A stretch of DNA of 64,000 nt from Spiroplasma phoeniceum. Lineage in GTDB: Bacteria > Bacillota_I > Bacilli_A > Mycoplasmatales > Mycoplasmataceae. Below the pieces are notes generated by a model. That model was not told the DNA's origin. It saw only the letters and a list, made by a program, of their open reading frames with translations, and did no database searches. The position numbers and the translations under genes were made by a program. Each line of letters begins with the position of its first letter. Positions within the stretch are counted from its first letter, which is position 1. The DNA lies in the NCBI GenBank assembly GCA_026239495.1, contig CP110830.1, positions 496,001 through 560,000 of the forward strand. Reading direction: 5' to 3'. This document shows positions 21,383-32,991 of the stretch, piece by piece.

Positions 21383-22792
21383 ATGAATATTATTAATAAA
21401 CTTGGTAGTATCAACCCATATCAATTTTTTTCTGACATTAATGAGCAATTAATTAAAGATGGACTTATTGAAATTAAAAATCATTTATTAAAACGTGATA
21501 AGGAAATTTTTCTTAGTGATGAAACTAGAAAATTAGGTTTTAAGCCAAAAGGTTTTAAAAAAAGATGTTTTATTACGTTACTTGGAGATATTCAGATTAA
21601 AATTAGACGTTACAAATTTTGAGATGCAAGTGCATATAATAATAAAACAAAAAATTATGGAAAATGACGATTTAAATGTCTTTTATTAGAAGATTTAAAA
21701 TTTGAAAAATATCAAAAAATTACACATGACTTAAAAGAATTAATATTAACTAATGTAGCAGATAGGAAAATAATTAAAGATATTAATGATATGATTCCAG
21801 TTAAAAGTCTTTCGTACTCTTCAATAGCTAGATTAATTAATAAATTAGATCTTAATTTAGAAAATGCAAGTAATAATTTTAGCAATAAAACATCATCAAA
21901 ATATATTTATATTGTTCTAGATGATACTTTTTTAAATTTAAAAGAGAAAAATAAGAAGAAGAAATTTCGAATTCGGACAGCATTTTTTCATCAAGGTCAT
22001 ATGTCAGAAGATGAAAGAGTTGGAAATTCAATTTTGTTAAATAAAAAAGCTTATTGTAAATTGTTAAGAACTGCTACAAATATTAATACATTAGAATATA
22101 GTGAAGAACTTTTCAAAGAAATATCAAAATATTATAATATTACACCTGAGACTCAATTTATTGTATGTGGAGATGGTGCTGATTGGATAAAAAATACTTC
22201 TCATTTTTTAAATGCAAAATATGTTTTAGATAAGTTTCATGCAATTAGAAAAATTGGAACAGTATTTAACTTAAAAAGTAAGTATGATAAATTACAATTT
22301 AAAATTTGTAAAGGTCTTTTTAACAATGGAGAATATAAAAAATTAATCACTCATTTAGAATACTTTAAAAATAAACCAGATTTAATTACTAAACAAAATA
22401 ATTTATTAAATGTAATTAAATATTTAAAAAAACGCAAAGATGGTATTATTGCGTATAAACACGATTGATGTTTAAGCGCATGTGCGGAAGCATTAATATC
22501 ACATACAATAAAAGCACAATTAGGTTATGGAAACAAGATCTATTCATATAATTCATTTAGGAATATTTTAGCCTTACGTGTAGCAAAAATTAATGGATTA
22601 AACTTAGTTAAAGAAATGTTTAAAGAACAGCTTGAAAATAAAGATATTTCATTAGAAAATATGAAAATGGCTAAGTGAAATAATGATGCTAATAATTCAT
22701 TATATGAACCTAAAAAAGGAGGTATGCCTGTAATGGAATATCATACTACTGGAATTAGTAAAGCATTAAAAGAAATAACAGCAGTAAGATAG
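21383..22792 (+). CDS. UPF0236/ISLre2-type transposase
   Basis: 469 residues, full-length for this group. Recognisable stretches are IYIVLDDTFLNLKEK, IVCGDGADWIKNTSHFLNA and YVLDKFHAIRKI, which carry the conserved Asp residues of this transposase-like family, also known from mycoplasma integrative elements. The frame contains several TGA Trp codons and is unbroken. A TATAAT box (about 21341) lies 40 bp before the ATG. I could not find terminal inverted repeats, so the element borders are open. It marks the right limit of the island. Confidence 0.75.
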
Positions 22793-22990
22793 TGGTTAAA
22801 AATCAGTAATTTTACAAAAAATGAATATTTTAAAAATATTCTCATTTTAGTATTCCCTTTTTTAAAGAAATGTGTTTTAATAAATGTGTAAATAAGATAC
22901 TTTTAAATTAAGCGGTTTAATGATTAACTATTTTTAAAAATAGTCTAAAATTGTTGTTAAACTGGTACCTAAAATAATATTCGAACATTA
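22793..22990. other. Gene-free junction region
   Basis: AT-rich with no credible gene. A GAATATTTT/AAAATATTC hairpin near 22823-22843 may end transposase transcription. This would be the left end of the prophage, but I found no repeat shared with the right end near 43.1 kb. Confidence 0.3.
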
Positions 22991-23002
22991 AATTAAAAAT
23001 TA

Positions 23003-23030
23003 TTGACAATTATTTTTATAGGTATATAAT
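23003..23030 (+). promoter_or_regulatory. Strong sigma-A promoter of phage late genes
   Basis: TTGACA (23003-23008), 16-bp spacer, TATAAT (23025-23030): both boxes match consensus perfectly. The first gene (terminase small subunit) starts 215 bp downstream, after two terminator-like hairpins. Confidence 0.75.
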
Positions 23031-23084
23031 TTAAATAATAAACAGTAAATAAATTCTGTCTCTTAAAGCTGTTTATAAAAAAAT

Positions 23085-23109
23085 AAAGTAATTAAGTTTA
23101 CTTTTTTTT
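23085..23109 (+). terminator. Terminator-like hairpin in late leader
   Basis: AAAGTAA (23085-23091), TTAAG loop region, TTACTTT (23098-23104) and a long T tract. It lies about 50 nt after the expected transcription start, so it could release a short RNA or act as attenuator. Confidence 0.5.
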
Positions 23110-23134
23110 ATTTTGGTGTAAAATATAGATAATA

Positions 23135-23158
23135 AAAAGAACTTGTGAGAGTTCTTTT
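23135..23158 (+). terminator. Second terminator-like hairpin in late leader
   Basis: AAAAGAACT (23135-23143), loop, AGTTCTTTT (23150-23158). Still upstream of the terminase genes. Confidence 0.5.
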
Positions 23159-23244
23159 ATACATTTTTACAGTTATTTATTACTCTTTTATTTAATCATA
23201 TTGTTTAGATAATAGCAATTTTAATATGCAAAAAGGAGTAAAAA

Positions 23245-23649
23245 ATGAAAGAATTTAATCCAAAAACAGCAAGTTTACGAACATTTTATCGTAAAATAGA
23301 TGAATTTTGGCAAAATAAATCACCTAATATTCCCTATACTTTGAATGATTTAACCAATAAATTGAACCTTTCTCGTAAATGACGATATGATACTTATGCG
23401 AGCGAGAAGATAGTTTCTTTACTTGAAAAACAAGTTGATAGAATTGAAAGTGAAATAATTAATTTTATGATGAAATCACCTGATGGTGCTAAATTATATT
23501 GACAGCGTGCATTTAATCATAAATATTCACTGCAAGAAAAAGAACTTGAAAAAGAATTAAACTTAAATAATCAGCAACCAATAATTGTTAATTTACAAAC
23601 TGATATTAGAGATATTAAAAATGATGATAATGAAAATAATAATGCTTAA
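23245..23649 (+). CDS. Phage terminase small subunit (probable)
   Basis: 134 residues with AAAGGAG before ATG 23245. It is helical and charged, with a HTH-like part (TLNDLTNKLNLSRKWRYDTY) and a C-terminal acidic tail (RDIKNDDNENNNA). Position directly before, and 8-bp overlap with, the large terminase gene supports the call. It would recognise phage DNA for packaging. The sequence itself has no strong signature. Confidence 0.65.
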
Positions 23650-25102
23650 TCATTTTACTTATTTGTTAGAAACACCTTATTGGTTATTACAAAATAGTAG
23701 TATTGGTAATAAATATCCATTTGCTAAAAAGTTTGAGTTAGTTAATGAAATTAATCAAATTGGAACACGATATAGTGGTAAAACTATATCAAATATTAAA
23801 ATGTTTGGTGAATTATTAAAAATTAGTTTATTAATTAAAGAATCAATTTGTATCATTGCTAGTATGTATTGGAGTAAAGATTTAAAAGATAGTGTATTTC
23901 AAAATATATGAAATATGTTAGATGAAAATCATATTCCTTATACTATTAATTTATCAAATTTTACTTTTACTTTATCAAATGGTAGCAAAATATATTGTAA
24001 AGGTTTACATTCACCAAGTCGGAAAGAAAAATTAAAAGCATTTGCTGATTTAAATAAATATAAATTAGTTATTGATTGACGAGAAGAATGTGACCAATTT
24101 CAACAAAAAGATTTAAGTGATTTAGAGTTTGCTATTCGTGGTTATCAAAATAAAATAACAATTAATACATGTAATCCTGAAAGTTTAAAAAGATATATTG
24201 TTGGTTATTGTAATGAATTATTACCTTTTGATGAAGAAATAATGCGTAGTAAATATGAGCAAATTAAGTATATTGAAAAATGAAATATGAAAATTATTAT
24301 TCATTATTCTAGTTGAAGAATTAATTATGAATTACCACAAGATAAAGTTAATGAACAATTAAGATTAGAGCAGTTAGATATTGAAAGAGCAAGAGTTTGA
24401 AGTTGAGGTTTGCCAGGTAATACTAGTGGTTCAATCTTTGCAAGATATATTGATATTATGCAAGCAACAGATATTATTCAACCAACAAAATTATTGGGTG
24501 GTGTTGACTTAGCAAACTCTACTAGTCCAAAAGGACATACAACATCAGCGAGTTTTTGAATATATAATTCATTTGATAAAAAAGCATATAAAGTTGCTGA
24601 ATATACACACTCAAATGCTACTCAACAATTTAAAGGACCATTAGAACAAGTAAAAGATATTTTAGAGTTTTACAACAATCAATTAAACCAATACTTTAAT
24701 TTAATTCAACAAGGTATATCAATTAATGTTGATGATAGTGCTTATGCAACACTAGAAAGTTTAAATAGAGAAAAATATAATTATAGTTTTGGTCAATATA
24801 TGACATTTAAAACAGCACAAAAACAAAAATTTAAAATAAGACATCGTATTGAAGCTTTTACAATGTTAATAAATACTAATCAATTAAAATGATTATGAGA
24901 AAAATGTCCTGAAAGTAAAACCCAATATGAATTAATTCAATGAGAAGATAAACCAGATGCAAGAGAAGAACGAATGTTAGACTTATATGATGATACATTT
25001 GATAGTGATTTTTATGCTTTACACTTTGAATTAGTACCAATGGTTAAGCATAATAGTTCAGCAGATTATAAATTATGACAACAAAGGGAGTGATTAACTT
25101 AA
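23642..25102 (+). CDS. Phage terminase large subunit
   Basis: 486 residues, starting inside the end of the small-subunit gene. The ATPase part has GTRYSGKT (G41-T48) as Walker A and KLVIDWREE as Walker B. The nuclease part has GGVDLANS (D289) and VDDSAY (D364/D365), the acidic residues of the RNase-H-like packaging nuclease. It cuts and pumps phage DNA into proheads. Many TGA Trp codons, no lesions. Confidence 0.9.
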
Positions 25103-25371
25103 TGAAAAAAGATATTTATGTAATACATGATGAGCGTGTAATAAATGCAAAAATACCTTATATGTCTGTTTGTGGACAAGTTAAAAAAAGACTTTGTCAA
25201 GAATTAAAAAAAGATAATATCGCAATATGTAATTTAAATTTATATAACGAATATATTAAGAAATATCAAAAAGTTAAAGTATGTGTACAAGTTTTAGCAA
25301 ATGAACCAAATTTATTAACAGTAAATATTATTAATTATGCACTTATCTTAAAATTAAAGGAGCAAAAATAA
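25102..25371 (+). CDS. Small phage protein, 89 aa
   Basis: ATG 25102 overlaps the terminase stop by one base. The sequence MKKDIYVIHDERVINAKIPY is soluble, with Cys at about 24, 33 and 44. It lies between terminase and portal, a place often used for small head-assembly or unknown proteins. No motif was recognised. Confidence 0.65.
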   Translation: MKKDIYVIHDERVINAKIPYMSVCGQVKKRLCQELKKDNIAICNLNLYNEYIKKYQKVKVCVQVLANEPNLLTVNIINYALILKLKEQK

Positions 25372-25373
25372 CC

Positions 25374-26765
25374 ATGAATAATACTTTCCCTAGTTTACCA
25401 AACTTAAATGATATTAATAGTGTTTTAAAATTTTATAATTATGATTGAACAATTAATTTAGCAAATATTATTGCTCTTCATCAAATGCGATTAATAAATG
25501 GTAAAGATATTTTATTTAAGTCTCATCGTAAAGACATTTTAGAAAAATTAAATTGATGATATGAAACTTATAAAATAAAAGAGAAATTAGATAAAAACGA
25601 ATTAACAGCAAGTTTAATCGGTAAAACTATCTTTGGTTTATTAGAAACTAGTGATGGCAATATTGATTTATGAATTAATCCATTTAACTTTACATCTCGT
25701 GTAAGTAAAATAAACGAAATTGAACAAGGTGCTGATATTTGATTAAATTATCATCAATCAGATAGTGGTTTTATTTTAAATTTAATTTGTACCAAAGATA
25801 AAATAGTTATTAAAGGTTGACCTAAAAATAATGAAGTAATTGTTGGTCAAAGTAAAACACAAATTAAAGATGACGTTAAACCTGTTTTATTACAAGAATT
25901 TAAAAACAAATTAGGTATAGTACCTTTCTGAGAAATGATTAATGAACCTAGTTCATTGTTTTTATCAACATCAACTACTTTAAATCCATGACCTACTATG
26001 GCAAATTGTTATAAATTACAATTTGATTTAGAAGATAGTTTTAATATTAAATCAAAAGAACGATGAGCAAATCGTACGCATTGATATGGTCAATTAGATG
26101 ATAGTTTACTTGCTGCTTACAATAAAGGTAATAAAAAAGTATATCAAGATATTTTTGATGATATTTTTATTCAATCAGGTCAAACGGCGGCAGATGGGAC
26201 ATCATCTCAATCTTTACAAGTAGTACAAGGAACACCAACCTTAGAAACATATACAGAAGACCAAAAATCAATTATTGAGCAAGTATACTTAGCATGTCAT
26301 TTTTCTAGTCCATTTGGTGATAAATCAGATAATGACCAAAATAAAACACAGTCATTATTAACTAAAACAAAAGACTTAGAAAAACAAGCATATTTACAAG
26401 CATATCGTAAACAGTATTATACTAAAATGTTTGATACTGTTTTAAAATATTATGGTTTATGAGATGGCATTAGTGAACGCCCTTATGGTTTTGATTTTGT
26501 TAGTGCTAGTTTAGTAGACCAAATGCGACAAAATGAATTAATTACTGCTAGATTAGATAATGGTACAATGGAACCAATACGAGCAATTACTGAATATGAT
26601 AATATTGATGAATTAGAAGCAACAAAATATTTTGAAAAAGTAGAAAAATGACAAGATAAAATGCAAGCCAAAGAAATAGAACATAATAACAAATTACTAG
26701 AATATGATGAAACTGGCAATAATCAAAATGCTTTACAAGGTAGAACAGAAATTAAGGAGAATTAA
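25374..26765 (+). CDS. Phage portal protein
   Basis: 463 residues, with AAAGGAG before ATG 25374. The place after terminase, the length and the text (GRTEIKEN end, helical C-terminus, SLLTKTKDLEKQAYLQAYRK crown/wing-like helix) fit a portal: the twelve-mer ring at the capsid vertex through which DNA passes. No single motif proves it, so the call rests on order, length and general pattern. Confidence 0.75.
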
Positions 26766-26768
26766 CAA

Positions 26769-29700
26769 ATGAGTAGAATTAACCCAGGGGTTATGGAAGA
26801 ATTAAGAAGACAAGCCCACGATACTTTAATAGATATCAGAGAAAATATACGAGATAATCGCCATTGAATGGTAATTCCTTTTAATGTTTATAGTTCATAT
26901 ATTCCTGATACTGAAACAGGTTGAAAACCTAATAATGCTAAACCAAGTGATTATGGTAGTTATTCACGAATATTTGATAATATGGAAAGTACTATTGCAC
27001 AATGACAAGGTAGTTTAAAAATAGTCCAAAAATATAAAGGTGAAGAAATTAAAATATTAACGATTGATGATTTTAAAAATCAACCAATTAACTCAACAAT
27101 ATGAGCAAATAATGAAACGCCTTTTGGGATAAAATTAAAAGATGAAAATAGCAATGTTTATTGAAAATTAATTGATGGTGAAAACATTTATGATATTAAT
27201 AAAATGTTAGAATACTTAAAGCAATATAAATTAAGTTATTTTATTAATAATGATAATAAAGCCGATAACTTTTATACAAAAGAAGTTAAAGTTGGTAAAT
27301 ATTGAGATGCTTATATGATTGATGATAGAAGTTCAATCCAATTCGGTGATGCTAAATTTGAACAAGTATTTACACAGCAATCAACTGAAAGACAATATAC
27401 TTTATTAATTTTAGATGAAGATGTAAATAAATTAAATATTAATGATTATTATAATTTTTATACTGTATTTAATGACCGTGGATTAAATATTGGTGGTGGT
27501 AATATTAATTCTGCTCCCCAAGATAGACAATGATTATACCCATCAAATGTTATTAATTATTATTCACCTTATGATGGTAGTTTTTTATGACAAGAAATTA
27601 CCTTTTCAAGTATTAATGACAAAATTAGTCACAGTGGTTTATCAGTAAGACAATTTATACAAACAAGCGCACCTGGTGAAGGTTATTGTTTTCCTAAAAT
27701 AACTTATGATGAAAAACTAAATAAAGGTATTGTTGAATTAGATGAGATTTTATTAAAAGACCCAGGTGTTAGAGCGATGGCAGTTAAATTTTATGGTAAT
27801 CCAATCTTTTTTGATATGCCGGTAATTGGGCGACCAATTATTAAAGGTCAATTTAATAAAAAAGTAATGAATTCAAGAGACTTATTAATGTATAACATGT
27901 TTCCTGCGCCACCTGATAAAATAAATACTTATGCATCACCCGAAGTAAGTTGATATAACATTCAAGGGGTACAACCAACTATGATAACAGGTTATGAAGA
28001 TTGAAAAAAAGATATGGAAAGTAGATATGACTTTTGAAAACAGAAAAATAGTGAAGGTATTGTTATAACCGACCCCACTACTACATCATTATCCAATTCT
28101 ACTGTTGGTAGATATGTTTATAAAGAAGATAAAGATTCTAAATTTTACTGGTCTAAAGATTGAATGATTACTCCACCTGAAAAAGTAAAAATAAAAAATG
28201 AAGATGTTAATAATATCATTAGTACCCAAGCATCATCATATTTTAGAAGAAAAGATGAATTTGGTAATACTGTTGGGCAAATTCAAATTGAATATAATAA
28301 AATGGGTGCATGTAATGTTTGAGATATTTTAAATATGAATAATTTTATTAATCGTCAAATAACTGTATTACCTTTAAACTATACTCAAAAGTTAATATTT
28401 AATCCTTTTACTATTCCGGGCGGTGTTGGTAAATTCTTAAACTTTATTTCGTTTGGTATTCCATGAGGATGAGTAATTAATCAAGATGAAAAATCATGGC
28501 CTAATTTTCAATGACTTAATGGCTTTATGAGTGCTAATGTTTATAGTTTTTATAATGATGCTTTTTGATCTGACAACTCAAAAGGTAAAGGTTATCTACC
28601 ATTTGAAATATTTAGAGAACAAGGGAATGATAAAGTTGGTGCTATCTTTGGAGCAAATGCTACTAGTTTAGGGTTTACAACTTTATTAACTGATAAAGTA
28701 TTAGGTGATGTTTTACGTCCTGATGGTACATTAGATACAAGAACAGTTTATTCAACATATAATTTAAAACAATTAAATACTAAAACTAATCGCATATATT
28801 TAATTAATGAACAAACCAAAGCAGTAGATGCCCAAGTCCCAGTTGGTAATAGTGAAAAAGATAATAATTGTGAATTCTTACAAACACCAGATGGCACAAA
28901 TTGTAGTTATATAATTGATATGTTTTCAATTCAAGCTTTATATAAAGGTAATTTTGAAATTATCTTTTATGCTGATAACCCATATACAAATAATGAAGAA
29001 GATTATTTAAAATTATCAGTATGGAGTTTTCGAGGTAAAACAAAAAGTACATTAAATAATTATTTACGCGATATGACAACTAATTATAAAACTAGTTTCT
29101 TATTACCACATGACTATGAAATACCAACATTTAATTATCCAAAATATGTATTTCCACCAGTCCCATATAACTATAAACCTTATACAAAAGATATTATGCC
29201 TTCTGATGTAGTATTACCATTATTAACCAAAATTACTGAAACACCAAAATGTCAACTTGCACCAACACCATTTGGTGATGTTAATTTATTTGATAATACA
29301 ACAGAATATAAGGGTTATTATGATGTTGAAATTGATTTAAAAGAAATTGACCCCACAATTCAAAGTATCAGCAAATTCCAAGATGCTTATAAAACAATAG
29401 AAATAAGTAATCTTAATAATATACAAGTTGAATGTGGACCACCAGAAATAGAGAATTTTATTCCTAATAGGAATGTTAATTTATTAACTGGATATACAAA
29501 TTGTAATAAAACAATATGCTTGTTAGAAGATTTAAATTTATTAGAAAGTGGTTATTCGCAAACTGATAAAGTTAATTTCCCAAATACCTTTACAATAAAT
29601 ACAAAAGAAATAACTAATGATATTAAAACGCTTGATACTTTTAAAACTAATGGATTATCAGAAAAATATTATGAAAACACTTATGAACCTAGAAACAAAC

Positions 29701-29987
29701 CTCCTTTGGGACTTTGAAAAATTTACTTTTTATTACAAATAACAAAACTATATAATAATGATAATAATAAAATTAAGGAATTATATTTACAAGCATATTA
29801 TACTAATGATGTAAAATTAAAAATTAGATTTTCAAAAGTATTGGTTGCTAAATTAATAGGAAGACCAAATACTAAAATTAATTTCGGTAATGATAAAAAA
29901 ATTGTAATAAATGTTTCTAATCCAAATGTTTTAGGTATTAGAAATAAAAGTACTAAACCAGTTAAAATTATATTTAAGCCAAGATAA
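26769..29987 (+). CDS. Large phage structural protein, 1072 aa
   Basis: The longest gene of the phage, 3 nt after the portal stop. It is a soluble polar protein with many aromatic residues and no membrane segment or signal peptide. Sequence features include NPFTIPGGVGKFLNFISFG in the middle and a beta-rich C-terminus (NPNVLGIRNKSTKPVKIIF). Given portal, capsid and fibre genes nearby and no tape measure, a tail or collar/knob protein of a short-tailed phage is likely. I cannot name the family. Intact over 1072 codons with about 40 TGA Trp codons. Confidence 0.7.
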
Positions 29988-29990
29988 AAT

Positions 29991-30015
29991 AAAAAGATAT
30001 TTAATATCTCTTTTT
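29991..30015. terminator. Terminator between converging units
   Basis: AGATATT/AATATCT stem at about 29995-30009, with A-rich 5' and T-rich 3' sides. It works for the late operon (+) and could serve the leftward lipoprotein gene (-). Confidence 0.6.
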
Positions 30016-30534
30016 CTATTTTTCAGTGATTTTTACATTACCATTTTTGTCTAAAATTAAGTCATATTCTTTTGTATCTGAATTTCAAAGATAAACTGAT
30101 TTAAAGTAATTTTTATTTTTTATATATTCTCGTCATTGGACGATAGAAACAATATTATTGGTTTTACCAATTACTAAATCTATTGGAAAATATGGGGCTT
30201 TATATAAAAATAATTCATAATTATTTTTTAAATCTATTTTTTTTGTTTGCTTACCAGATAAAAAAGTATCGTTTTTAAATTTAATAATTTTTCAATTATC
30301 TTTTTTATCACCACGCCATACTACATAATATCATTTATTATCAACCTCATTAAATGGTTTTTCTTGTGGTGTTATTCATTCTAAAATACCATCTTTTGTA
30401 GTTATATTATTTTTGTCTTTTAGTTCTTTTAATTCTTCTTTTGTATATTCTTGTGGTGTATTACAAGCAATTAAACTGGTTGTACTTGTTCCTATTAAAG
30501 GGATTATTCCTAAAAAAAATAATATCTTTTTCAT
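30016..30534 (-). CDS. Prophage-encoded lipoprotein, 172 aa
   Basis: Signal peptide MKKILFFLGIIPLIGTSTTS followed by lipobox LIAC, giving a lipidated Cys at about residue 24. The mature part is polar, with several TGA Trp codons (LEWITPQEKPF, YYVVWRGDKKDNW). It starts 5 nt after the stop of the secreted-protein gene, so the two form an operon. It runs against the late genes inside the phage, the position of a moron (lysogenic conversion) gene. Function unknown; it would sit on the cell surface. Confidence 0.75.
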
Positions 30535-30538
30535 ATAT

Positions 30539-31114
30539 TTATTTCTTATTAATTAAATAAATATAATTAGGATTTCATTCCCCCAATCTATTTGTTTCAA
30601 TTTCAATCATATTATAATTTTTATTTTTTGATAATTCTAAAACTTTATCATGAAAATATGAATAATGATCATAAATAAAATCTACTAATGTTGAATGATC
30701 AGTATCTAAAATTGATCCACCCCAACCAGTGTTATCTTTTTGTTCCATTTTTTTAAATAAATTTGATAAATAAATCATAAAATCTATTTTACTATTTTCA
30801 TAAAACATTTTTTCAATTACTAGAGCAGTTTTTAATGATAAATTAGTTTTAATTTTATCATGTCCAGCAGATACATAATATACTTGAAAAAAATCTTCTT
30901 TATAATAAAGCGGATTTTCAATATTTATTATTGGGCACGATGAATAATTTATTTCTCTTTTTTGTCTATTTAAATTTTCTAAATTATTTGTTTGTGAAGA
31001 ATTAATCTCACTATTTAACGCTTCTTCTTTTTGATAACTACTAGCGGCAATTGTTGTTGGTACAGCAGTTCCAGTAATTGTTAATACACTTAATAAACTA
31101 AGTAATTTTTTCAT
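30539..31114 (-). CDS. Prophage-encoded secreted protein, 191 aa
   Basis: Signal peptide MKKLLSLLSVLTITGTAVPT with a cleavage site near TIAA, no lipobox, then a low-complexity Asn/Glu linker ending NRQKR, typical of exported spiroplasma proteins. The mature domain contains NIENPLYYKEDFFQVYYV and GWGGSILDTDHSTLVDFIYD, of unknown fold. GGAGAAAAA precedes ATG 31114. Upstream is a TA-repeat promoter, so expression may vary between cells. A secreted effector is possible, but no toxin motif is visible. Confidence 0.7.
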
Positions 31115-31180
31115 ACTTGTTTTTCTCCTTTTCTTAATCTTGAAACTTTTTATTGAAACTTTTTATCAAGACCTAATTGC

Positions 31181-31213
31181 ATTATATATATATATATATA
31201 TATATACAAGCAA
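31181..31213 (-). promoter_or_regulatory. Promoter with (TA)12 spacer, possibly phase-variable
   Basis: Plus-strand 31183-31206 is twelve TA units. On the minus strand this gives TTGTAT (31209-31204), 17 bp of TA repeat, then TATAAT (31186-31181), followed by the 191-aa secreted protein gene about 70 bp on. Repeat-length change would alter the -35/-10 spacing. Confidence 0.6.
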
Positions 31214-31317
31214 AATTATGAATTATTTTAATAATTTTATCTTGTTAAATACATCTTATTGTGTGTTTTAAGGGCTAAATTAGCAATAAAATATATTAAG
31301 TTTAGATATTTATAATA

Positions 31318-32385
31318 GACTTCTTGCATAACCCATTAAAATAATTTCAAATATTTGTAAAAAGGGGTTAATATAAAATTATAATTTTAATTAATTATGT
31401 CTTTTATTTAAAAATTTAATATTTTGCCACAACGAAAAATTATTTTATTATTCAAATTCGTTAATTTTAAATAAATCTTTTATGATAACTATAATAATTG
31501 TAAATTATAAATTGAAGCAATTAAATTAAATCTTAAACTAAATCGTTTTCTACGATTTCTATATTTTTCTGTAATAATTTTAAATTTTTTAAGAATAGCA
31601 AAAATATTTTCAATAATAATTCTTATTTTTGAAACTAGTCTATTATGTTGTTTTTGTTCTTTATTTAAATGTTTTTTCTTAGTTTTCTTTGTGGGCATTA
31701 TAACATTATTGTGAATTTTTTGTATTCCTTGATAACCACTATCAACTATTAATTTGGTATTTTTTAAAATTGCGATTTTTGATTCTTTAAATAAAGCATA
31801 ATCGTGTTTTTTACCAAGTGAAAAACTTGTTGCAATAATTTTTTTGGTTTCTTGTTCGATAATTACTTGTGTTTTAATAGTGTGTTTTTTCTTTTTACCA
31901 GAATAAGATTGTTTTTGTCTTTTTTTGGGCGCTGGATTGGGGTTTCGGTAGCATCAATAATAATAGTTTTATAATTAAAATAATCATTTATTAGTGCTTT
32001 TTTACCAGCAACTTGCTGAAAATCAGGGTGTTTAATTAAAATATCTTCAATTCACTTGGTATTGCGATAACAATTAGCTTCACTAATTCCGAAATTTTTT
32101 CCAAGATGAAAATAAGTTCGATATTCTCGTCAATACGATAAAGTCATCAATAATCGATTTTCTAGTGATAATTTATTAGCTTTGCCACCTTTTTTAAATT
32201 TTTCTATTTCAGCTACTTGTAAAATATCTAACATTTTATTAAAAATATCTTGTTTTATTCCTGTTAATCTTAATCATTCTTTATCATTAATATTTTTAAA
32301 TTCATCAAATTTCATAATTTAATATCCTCATAAATTATATTTTATAATAATATTTTAATAATAAAACCAGGTATCGCAAGAAGTC
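31318..32385 (-). mobile_element. IS5-family element A (intact)
   Basis: 1068 bp between TA dinucleotides, with imperfect 17-bp ends (GACTTCTTGCATAACCC at one end and GACTTCTTGCGATACC at the other). It lies inside the late operon, between the moron cassette and the scaffold gene. Eight more complete, truncated or decayed relatives are in the window. Confidence 0.85.
31489..32315 (-). CDS. IS5-family transposase OrfAB, programmed -1 frameshift
   Basis: OrfA starts at ATG 32315 (MKFDEFKNINDKEWLRLTG) and holds the first catalytic Asp in TIIIDATETPIQRP. OrfB is in the -1 frame and holds LIVDSGYQG and the Glu of RIIIENIFAILKKF. The frames meet at an A7 run (CCAAAAAAAGAC). The 827-nt distance from start to stop needs exactly one -1 slip, to give 275 aa. 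The same spacing occurs in elements B, E and H1, which argues for programmed frameshifting rather than decay. Confidence 0.75.
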
Positions 32386-32399
32386 TAATCAAAAATGTA

Positions 32400-32427
32400 T
32401 TGTAATTGTAAATTATTGTTATATAAT
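32400..32427 (+). promoter_or_regulatory. Internal late promoter before scaffold gene
   Basis: TTGTAA (32400-32405), 16-bp spacer, TATAAT (32422-32427), just outside IS element A. It could restart transcription of the capsid genes downstream of the IS. Confidence 0.5.
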
Positions 32428-32514
32428 TAAATTACGTTTTAATCTTTTTATATTAAAAAAGAGTTTATGCTGACTTGTTAATCGGACAAGGATAAAAAAA
32501 GAGGAGTTTATAAA

Positions 32515-32976
32515 ATGGCACTTACAAAAGAACAATTAATAGAACAAGGTTTAAGTGAAGAGATTGCAGAAAATATCTTAAATCAGTTTAATAATGAAGC
32601 AAAGCAAATTAGAGAAAGTGTGCAAAAACGAAAAGATACTATTTCAAAAGAAGAGTATTTAAAAGTTGCTAATGAATTAGATGAATTAAAAGCATTTAAA
32701 GATATTCCATCTACTAAAATTGAAGATATTAAAACTAATTTAAATAAAGTTAGTGGTAGTTCTTTATCTGAAAAAATGCAAACTTTAAAAGAATTAAAAC
32801 CTGATTTGTTTGTTGAAGAGCAACCATCAGTTTCACCAACTAATTTTATTAAAGATATGATTGAAAAATCGGTTGAAAATAAAAATGATGAAATTGCAAC
32901 TATTAAAGAAAAAGGAGCATATACTCCTGAGGAAATTAAAAAATTAACTGATTATACACTTAAAAACCTTAGATAA
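32515..32976 (+). CDS. Phage scaffold-like protein
   Basis: 153 residues, GAGGAG before ATG. It is highly charged, helical and coiled-coil-like (KEEYLKVANELDELKAFKDI), with a short linker and a C-terminal helix (PEEIKKLTDYTLKNLR). Placement directly before the capsid gene and composition are typical of scaffolding proteins that guide prohead assembly. Confidence 0.7.
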   Translation: MALTKEQLIEQGLSEEIAENILNQFNNEAKQIRESVQKRKDTISKEEYLKVANELDELKAFKDIPSTKIEDIKTNLNKVSGSSLSEKMQTLKELKPDLFVEEQPSVSPTNFIKDMIEKSVENKNDEIATIKEKGAYTPEEIKKLTDYTLKNLR

Positions 32977-32991
32977 TAAGGAGTGAAAATT

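Noticed and set aside
26483-26719. 78-codon frame opposite the portal gene
   Set aside because: A shadow of the portal coding sequence; no ribosome site and no independent context.
30539-31114. Ribosome-inactivating-protein toxin, as known from other spiroplasmas
   Set aside because: The signal peptide is similar in style, but the Tyr/Glu/Arg active-site pattern of that family is not visible.
31183-31206. TA run as a replication origin or simple sequencing artefact
   Set aside because: It fits exactly as a 17-bp spacer between promoter boxes of a real gene, and no origin-like repeats surround it.
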